A stretch of 64,000 bases of DNA from Sphaerisporangium perillae (GTDB taxonomy: Bacteria; Actinomycetota; Actinomycetes; Streptosporangiales; Streptosporangiaceae), in the NCBI RefSeq assembly GCF_023276435.1, contig NZ_JALLPO010000017.1, forward strand, positions 115,672 through 179,671, read 5' to 3'. A program made the translations under genes and the position numbers. Every line of letters starts with the position of its first letter. Position 1 is the first letter of the stretch. The notes under the pieces were generated by a model. The model ran no database searches. It was not told the origin of the DNA and worked only from the letters and a program-made list of their open reading frames with translations. Shown in pieces: positions 58,551 through 64,000 of this stretch.

Positions 58551-60332
58551 TCACTCGCCGAGGCGGGCGAGTTCCTCGTCGACCACCTTCGGGTCGAGCT
58601 TGGTGAACAGCGGCGTCGGCGGGGCCAGCGGGACGCCGGCCCGGATGGGGGTGGACTCCCAGGTGGCCGCGCCGTCGTACTCGCCGGTGATGACCGGGTA
58701 GTGGCGGCCGTCCTCGTCGTCCACCTCGCGGATCTCGGGCATGCCCGACCAGACGCCCTGCCCGCCGAGCATGGAGTGCACCTTGTTCGACGAGGTGGGC
58801 AGGAACGGCGTGAGCAGGGTCTTGGCGTCGTCGACGACCTGGAGGGCGACGTGCAGGATGGACTTCACCCGCTCGGGGTCGTCCTTGAGCTTCCAGGGCT
58901 CCTGCTCGGCGAGGTAGCGGTTGGCGTCCCGGACGACGTCGAAGGCCTCGGTGACGGCGTTCTTGAACCGGGACCTGCCCAGCTCGGCGCCGACGGCGGG
59001 GAACGCCGCGCGGCTGCGCTCCAGCAGCGCCCGGTCGGCGTCGGTCAGGTCGCCGGCCTCCGGCACCGCGCCGAAGTTCTTCGCGGCCATCGAGATCGAA
59101 CGGTTGACCAGGTTGCCCCAGGCGGCGACCAGCTCGCCGTTGTTGCGGTTGACGAACTCCGACCAGGTGAAGTCGGTGTCCTGGTTCTCCGGGCCCGCCA
59201 CGGCGATGTAGTAGCGCAGGGCGTCGGCGTCGTAGCGCTGCAGGAAGTCGCGGACGTAGATCACGACCTGCCGGCTGGAGGAGAACTTGCGCCCCTCCAT
59301 GGTGAGGAACTCGCTGGAGACGACCTCCGACGGCAGCGCCAGCTTGCCGAGGGCACCCGACGTGCCGCCCCGCGCCCCCTCGCCGTTGTAGCCGAGCAGC
59401 ATGGCCGGCCAGATCTCGGAGTGGAAGACGATGTTGTCCTTGCCCATGAAGTAGTAGCCGCGGGCGTCGGGGTTCTGCCACCACTGCCGCCAGGCGTCCG
59501 GCTCGCCGGACCTGCGCGCCCACTCGATGGAGGCGCTGAGGTAGCCGATCACGGCGTCGAACCAGACGTAGAGCCGCTTGTCACCGCGGTCGCGCCAGCC
59601 GTCCAGCGGGATCGGCACGCCCCAGTCGAGGTCGCGGCTGATCGCGCGGGGCTGCATGTCGCCGAGCAGGTTGAGCGAGAACTTCAGGACGTTGGGCCGC
59701 CACTCGCCCTGCTTGGACTGCAGCCACGCGCCCAGGGCCTCGGTGAAGGCCGGCAGGTCGAGCATGAAGTGCTCGGTCTCGATGAACTTCGGCGTCTCGC
59801 CGTTGACCTTGCTCTTGGGGTTGATCAGGTCGATCGGGTCGAGCTGGTTGCCGCAGTTGTCGCACTGGTCGCCCCGGGCTCCGTCGTACCCGCAGATGGG
59901 GCAGGTGCCCTCGATGTAGCGGTCGGGCAGCGTGCGGCCGGTGGACGGCGACACCGCGCCCAGCGTGGTCTTCGGGAAGATGTAGCCGTTGGCGTACAGC
60001 CCCTTGAAGATCTCCTGGGCGACGGCGTAGTGGTTGCTCGTCGTGGTGCGGGTGAACAGGTCGTAGGACAGGCCGAGGGCGGTGAGGTCTTCGGCGATCA
60101 CCCGGTTGTAGCGGTCGGCGAGCTCGCGGGCGGTGACGCCCTCCTTGTCGGCCTGCACCTGGATGGGCGTGCCGTGCTCGTCGGTGCCACTGACCATCAG
60201 CACGTTGTTGCCCGCCATCCGCTGGTAGCGGCTGAAGACGTCGGACGGCACCCCGAAACCGGAGACGTGCCCGATGTGGCGGGGGCCGTTGGCGTAGGGC
60301 CAGGCGACGGCGGTCAAGATGTGCTGGGACAT
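58551..60332 (-). CDS. metG: Methionyl-tRNA synthetase
   Basis: Charges tRNA-Met. 593 residues. HIGH motif in [12 protein letters not shown] (residues 15-26), the four-cysteine zinc knuckle [18 protein letters not shown] and the KMSKS-equivalent [12 protein letters not shown]. Of the long, knuckle-bearing type; no C-terminal EMAP domain. First gene of the metG-tatD-rpf run. Confidence 0.97.
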   Translation of the reverse strand: MSQHILTAVAWPYANGPRHIGHVSGFGVPSDVFSRYQRMAGNNVLMVSGTDEHGTPIQVQADKEGVTARELADRYNRVIAEDLTALGLSYDLFTRTTTSNHYAVAQEIFKGLYANGYIFPKTTLGAVSPSTGRTLPDRYIEGTCPICGYDGARGDQCDNCGNQLDPIDLINPKSKVNGETPKFIETEHFMLDLPAFTEALGAWLQSKQGEWRPNVLKFSLNLLGDMQPRAISRDLDWGVPIPLDGWRDRGDKRLYVWFDAVIGYLSASIEWARRSGEPDAWRQWWQNPDARGYYFMGKDNIVFHSEIWPAMLLGYNGEGARGGTSGALGKLALPSEVVSSEFLTMEGRKFSSSRQVVIYVRDFLQRYDADALRYYIAVAGPENQDTDFTWSEFVNRNNGELVAAWGNLVNRSISMAAKNFGAVPEAGDLTDADRALLERSRAAFPAVGAELGRSRFKNAVTEAFDVVRDANRYLAEQEPWKLKDDPERVKSILHVALQVVDDAKTLLTPFLPTSSNKVHSMLGGQGVWSGMPEIREVDDEDGRHYPVITGEYDGAATWESTPIRAGVPLAPPTPLFTKLDPKVVDEELARLGE

Positions 60333-60421
60333 GTGACAAGCCTAGAGGGCCGCGCGTAAAGCCTCGAACCCGTTTCCGGGCTCCGCCCCGATTTCCCTTC
60401 TCCAGCGGCGACGCGCGCCGG

Positions 60422-61708
60422 CTAAAGGGCGCCCTCGTGCTGCGCGTTCGAAGGACGCCCCATTGGCACGGATTCGCGCTGCAGAGCCTCAGCGGCCTCC
60501 TCGGCGGCGGAGGCGGCCACGTCGGCCGGGGTCTCCTTGGTGCGGCGGATGCCGAGGATGCTGATGAACAGCGACGCGAAGATGGTCTGGAAGCTCATGA
60601 TGAGCGCGGTCGCCGACGGCACGACCAGGCGCAGCGACTCGGCCGGGATCAGCTCGCCGAAGTTGCGCACCTGCCAGTGGGCCACCGCGGCGACCACACC
60701 GGCGAGACCGGCGATCGCGAGGAGGCTTCCGGCCACCAGGCCCTTCTCCAGCGTCACCACGTCGACCAGGCGCTTGATGCGGCGGTCCTCCGGCAGGAAG
60801 CCCTCCTCGGCGGCGTACACCTTGGTGAACAGCGCGAACAGCACCGCCTGGAAGCCGATCACGACCATCGCCGACGCGCCGACCAGGGTGTCGACGTCGA
60901 AGGCGAGCTTGCCGATGTAGACGGGCCCGAAGGTGAGCGCCGTGCCCGCCACCAAGCCGAAGATCATCAGCGCGATGCCGGGGATCAGGAACAGCCAGCG
61001 CGGGCTGTACAGCAGCAGGAAGCGCAGGTGGCGCCAGCCGTCGCGCCAGGAGCGGAGGTGCGGCGGGCGGGAGCGGCCGTCGGGGCTGAGCGTCGTCGGC
61101 ACCTCGCGCACGTCCAGGCCCTGCAGCGTGGCCTTGACGACCATCTCGCTGGCGAACTCCATGCCACCGGTCTGCAGGCCGAGGGTGAGGATCGACTCGC
61201 GGCGGAACCCGCGCAGGCCGCAGTGGAAGTCGCGGATGGCGCTGGGGAAGAACAGGCGGCCGATGAACGACAGCACCGGGTTGCCGAGGTAGCGGTGGAG
61301 CGGGGGCATGGCGCCCTGGGCGATGCCGCCGCGGAAGCGGTTGCCCATGACCAGGTCGGCGCCCGAGCGCAGCTCCTCCACGAAGGGCATCAGCGCCGTG
61401 AAGTCATAGGAGTCGTCGGCGTCGCCCATGATCACAAAACGGCCCCGGGCGGCGCGGATGCCGCCGATCAGGGCATTGCCGTATCCCTTCGCGTCCACGT
61501 GGACCACGCGGGCGCCGGCGTCGCGCGCAAGCTGCTGGGAGCCGTCGGTGCTCCCGTTGTCGGCGATCACCACTTCGCCCTCGATGTCATGCTCCGCCAT
61601 GCAGGCCAATGCCTTGCGGACACACGTTTCGACGGTCTCCGCCTCGTTCAGGCATGGCATGACCACGGTCAGTTCCACGTCGAAACCCCTCGTTCGTGCC
61701 TCGATCAT
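60422..61708 (-). CDS. Polyprenyl-phosphate glycosyltransferase (GT2, DPM1/DPG-like)
   Basis: A 428-residue membrane GT2. The catalytic domain spans about 1-230 (VVMPCLNEAETVETCV, VIADNGSTDGS, MGDADDSYDF), of the dolichol-phosphate sugar synthase type. Four or more helices follow (FLLLYSPRWLFLIPGIALMI; the last at VPSATALIMSFQTIF). It probably loads a sugar on polyprenyl phosphate for the GT-C enzymes encoded next to it (61790, 63275). Divergent from the first of these. Confidence 0.85.
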   Translation of the reverse strand: MIEARTRGFDVELTVVMPCLNEAETVETCVRKALACMAEHDIEGEVVIADNGSTDGSQQLARDAGARVVHVDAKGYGNALIGGIRAARGRFVIMGDADDSYDFTALMPFVEELRSGADLVMGNRFRGGIAQGAMPPLHRYLGNPVLSFIGRLFFPSAIRDFHCGLRGFRRESILTLGLQTGGMEFASEMVVKATLQGLDVREVPTTLSPDGRSRPPHLRSWRDGWRHLRFLLLYSPRWLFLIPGIALMIFGLVAGTALTFGPVYIGKLAFDVDTLVGASAMVVIGFQAVLFALFTKVYAAEEGFLPEDRRIKRLVDVVTLEKGLVAGSLLAIAGLAGVVAAVAHWQVRNFGELIPAESLRLVVPSATALIMSFQTIFASLFISILGIRRTKETPADVAASAAEEAAEALQRESVPMGRPSNAQHEGAL

Positions 61709-61789
61709 CGTCTGCGTAGTTCAACCATGATGCCCTCTGCCCCCCGGTGCTCGCGTCAAGACCCCGAAAGGGCTGGCATCCTGTAAGCC

Positions 61790-63409
61790 ATGGTGACCGT
61801 TGCCGAACCGGCGCAGGCCGATGTGCCCACGCCGCGCAGGGGTGCGCGCCTCCTGGGGTTCCTGAAGCGGCGCCGGCTCTTCGTGATCGCCTTCACGCTC
61901 GGTGCGGTCCTCCGGGTGATCGCGATGCTGGGCTACCGGCCGGCGATGTGGTTCAACGACTCCTACGAGTACGTCTCGGTCGCCCTGCGACTCCGCCCGC
62001 ACCCCATCCGTCCCGACGGGTACGGATTCTGGCTGCTGATCCTCAAACCGCTGCACAGCTTCGCGCTGGTGGTCTTCACCCAGCACCTCATGGGCCTGGC
62101 GACGGCGGTCCTGATCTACATGCTTCTGCGGCGCAGGTTCGGGCTGCCCGACTGGGGCGCCACCCTCGCGACCGTGCCGGTGCTGTTCGACGCCTACCAG
62201 ATCCAGCTCGAGCAGATGATCATGTCGGACACCATGTTCACGCTGCTGATCGTGGGCGTGGTGACGATGGTCCTGTGGCACAGGAAGATGTCGTGGAAGG
62301 CGGGCGCCGCCGTCGGCCTGCTGCTGGCGCTCACCGCGCTGACCCGCAGCATCGGCCTGCCGATCCTCGCCGTGGTCGTCGCCTTCCTGCTGATCAAGCG
62401 GACCGGCTGGCGGCCGGTCCTGGCCGTCGTGACCGCCTGCGCGGTGCCGGTGGTCGCGTACATGGGATGGTTCGCGTCCGCCAACGGGCAGTTCGCGATG
62501 ACCCAGAGCGACGGGCTCATCCTCTACATGCGCACCGCCAAGTTCGCCGACTGCAAGAAGATCAAGCCCGACCTGCAGCGCGAGCAGGACCTGATCCCGC
62601 TGTGCAACAACCCCAGCATCGAGCGCAGCGAGTTCTCCCAGCTCTACCTCTGGTACAGCGGCCTCGGCGAGGTCCTGCACCGCTGGGGCACCGACAAGTT
62701 CGATCGGTCCATCAACGACACGGCGGGCAAGTTCGCCAAGCGCGCGATCCTCGCCCAGCCCGGCGACTACCTGTCGGCGGTCACCGGCGACCTGATGCGC
62801 AGCTTCCGCTGGGACCGGCCGGTCTTCCCCGACGCCAACACCTGGAACCAGTACCAGTTCTTCAACAAGGGCGTGAGCAGGAAGGACCCCGAGCGGCTGC
62901 TGGCGTCACTGCCCCATTGGCCGAACCACCAGGGGGGCTTCACCGACCGCGACATGGTGGCCTACGAGCAGGGCCGGGCCAGCACCAAGGTCTACTGGCC
63001 GTGGGCGACGATCATGGAGCGCTACCAGCGCGTCTTCTACCTTCCCGGCCTCGGCGTGGGCGTGGCGCTCCTGGTGGGCATCGCCGGGGTGGTCGTGCGC
63101 TGGCGCCGGTTGGGCGGTCCCGCGCTGCTGCCGCTGGTGGCGTCCGCCGCCCTGGTCGTCGCCCCGGCGGCCACCGCGGAGTTCGACTACCGCTACCTGC
63201 TGCCCGCGGCGCCGCTGGCTTTCCTGGCCGCCGCCATCGCCCTGCGCCACGGCCTGCGCCCACCCCGCCGGGAGCTAGATCCAGCTGCGGAAGAGCATGC
63301 GCCGGTACCAGTCGTCGTAGGGGATCAGCTCGGCGGTCAGCACGGGGTGCAGCCAGCCGAAGTTCACCAGGGCAAGGAGCATGAACGCGCCCGTGACGGC
63401 GGCTCCTAG
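61790..63409 (+). CDS. GT-C-type membrane glycosyltransferase
   Basis: A 539-residue polytopic membrane protein with about ten helices. WFNDSYEYVSVALRL after the first helix is the acidic loop motif of GT-C (GT39/ArnT-like) enzymes; a large outward loop lies at about 245-390 and the last helices end near 63240. The final 45 residues (63275-63409) are encoded opposite the end of the convergent pmt gene and look like unselected read-through. Donor is probably a polyprenyl-phosphate sugar from the GT2 upstream. Confidence 0.78.
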   Translation: MVTVAEPAQADVPTPRRGARLLGFLKRRRLFVIAFTLGAVLRVIAMLGYRPAMWFNDSYEYVSVALRLRPHPIRPDGYGFWLLILKPLHSFALVVFTQHLMGLATAVLIYMLLRRRFGLPDWGATLATVPVLFDAYQIQLEQMIMSDTMFTLLIVGVVTMVLWHRKMSWKAGAAVGLLLALTALTRSIGLPILAVVVAFLLIKRTGWRPVLAVVTACAVPVVAYMGWFASANGQFAMTQSDGLILYMRTAKFADCKKIKPDLQREQDLIPLCNNPSIERSEFSQLYLWYSGLGEVLHRWGTDKFDRSINDTAGKFAKRAILAQPGDYLSAVTGDLMRSFRWDRPVFPDANTWNQYQFFNKGVSRKDPERLLASLPHWPNHQGGFTDRDMVAYEQGRASTKVYWPWATIMERYQRVFYLPGLGVGVALLVGIAGVVVRWRRLGGPALLPLVASAALVVAPAATAEFDYRYLLPAAPLAFLAAAIALRHGLRPPRRELDPAAEEHAPVPVVVGDQLGGQHGVQPAEVHQGKEHERARDGGS

Positions 63410-64000
63410 GGCCCTGCGCGAGCCCTCCGCGCGCGCGGGCCCGATGATCAGCCCGGCGGCGAGGGTGAGCGCGAGGATCATGAACGGCAGCATCGGCGCC
63501 ATGTAGAACAGGAACATCGTGCGGTGGTCGGCCACCGCGTAGTAGAGCCACGGAACCCACCCCGCCGCGAACGCCAGCAGGACGGCTCCGGCCCGCCAGT
63601 CGCGGGTCGCCGCGTACCAGGCGATGAGGGCGACCAGCGCGATGACGGCGCCGTACCAGATGATCGGTGTGCCGACCCCGACCATCGCCTCCGAGCACTT
63701 GGCCGCCCCGCAGCCGGTCGGGCTCTCGTAGAAGAAGGCTACGGGACGCAGCAGCAGCGGCCACTGCCAGGGCCACGACTGGTACGGGTGGTGCTTGGCC
63801 AGACCGGTGTGGAAGGTGAGCACCTGGAGCTGGTAGTCCACCCAGGACCGTGACGAGCTGAACACCCAGTACGCCCAGCCGCTGGAGGTGGCTTGTGCCC
63901 AGTTGCGGCCGTAGCCGTAGGCGGTGGCGAACCAGCCGGTCCAGGTCAGCATGTAGGTGACCGCGGGGGCCAGCGCCATGGCGACCAGGCTGGTGGGGGC
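63275..64000 (-). CDS. pmt: Protein O-mannosyltransferase, 3' part (window edge)
   Basis: The C-terminal 241 residues of a Pmt-type protein mannosyltransferase; the frame runs out at base 64000. The four-helix 4TMC domain is clear: LTFHTGLAKHHPYQSWPWQW, FYESPTGCGAAKC, PWLYYAVADHRTMFLFY and the final VLTAELIPYDDWYRRMLFRSWI (shown as ELIPYDDWYRRMLFRSW). It glycosylates exported proteins, using polyprenyl-phosphate mannose. Convergent with, and overlapping by 135 bp, the GT-C gene. Confidence 0.92.
   Translation of the reverse strand, partial: APTSLVAMALAPAVTYMLTWTGWFATAYGYGRNWAQATSSGWAYWVFSSSRSWVDYQLQVLTFHTGLAKHHPYQSWPWQWPLLLRPVAFFYESPTGCGAAKCSEAMVGVGTPIIWYGAVIALVALIAWYAATRDWRAGAVLLAFAAGWVPWLYYAVADHRTMFLFYMAPMLPFMILALTLAAGLIIGPARAEGSRRALGAAVTGAFMLLALVNFGWLHPVLTAELIPYDDWYRRMLFRSWI

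Overview
The window is high-GC, densely packed actinomycete chromosome. The best fit is the order Streptosporangiales (Streptosporangium/Nonomuraea-like), judged from gene order and families: the metG-tatD-rpf-ksgA-ispE and glmU-prs-rplY-pth blocks, DUF397/XRE clusters, many GTG starts, F420-type LLM oxidoreductases and WWAPEQ-type Ser/Thr kinases. This is an inference; there is no rRNA gene to confirm it.

Left part, 1-31.8 kb, is accessory and regulatory. 1-8.2 kb carries surface-polymer genes: three sulfotransferases (the first cut by the window edge), a Wzx/MATE-like flippase, a GT2 and a WecG/TagA glycosyltransferase, with a GlxA-type regulator and a DJ-1 protein between the two operons. 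8.5-15.6 kb holds an orphan histidine kinase behind a small membrane protein, an ECF sigma factor coupled to an LCP-family protein, a rhodanese, another GlxA regulator, an Lrp regulator, an LLM oxidoreductase and a deaminase. 15.6-18.2 kb is scarred by mobile DNA: two copies of a 195-bp repeat, an IS5-type transposase remnant, a 59-bp MITE-like element and a methyltransferase gene between them. 18.2-26.9 kb contains a secreted repeat protein, an HxlR/MFS efflux pair, a GNAT, a DUF6247/RelE-like pair, a WhiJ-type cluster (two DUF397, XRE, ATPase) and a YCII/sigma pair whose sigma gene is frameshifted. 27.0-31.8 kb is one operon: polyprenyl-phosphate sugar phosphotransferase, cysQ, cysD, cysN. 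Sulfate activation, a lipid-linked sugar initiator, sulfotransferases, a flippase and glycosyltransferases together suggest a sulfated cell-surface glycan.

Right part, 32-64 kb, is mostly conserved core. On the minus strand are pth, rplY, prs, glmU and tRNA-Gln, then ispE, ksgA, an Rpf-type protein, tatD, metG, a GT2 and pmt. Set among these are a desaturase/TetR pair; a polyphosphate group (ppk behind a candidate PHO box, a MutT1-type Nudix hydrolase, a CYTH-CHAD protein); a divergent tam/tamR pair with visible operator palindromes; and an ABC-F protein.

The most unusual feature is on the plus strand around ksgA. Two paralogous modules, each a membrane Ser/Thr kinase overlapping by 4 bp with a secreted FG-GAP beta-propeller protein, flank ksgA within an otherwise conserved block. 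The first kinase has no ATG, GTG or TTG available; an ATC codon stands at a perfect Shine-Dalgarno distance exactly where its paralogue has ATG. A 41-bp GGCGCC-bounded repeat recurs in five intergenic places across the window.
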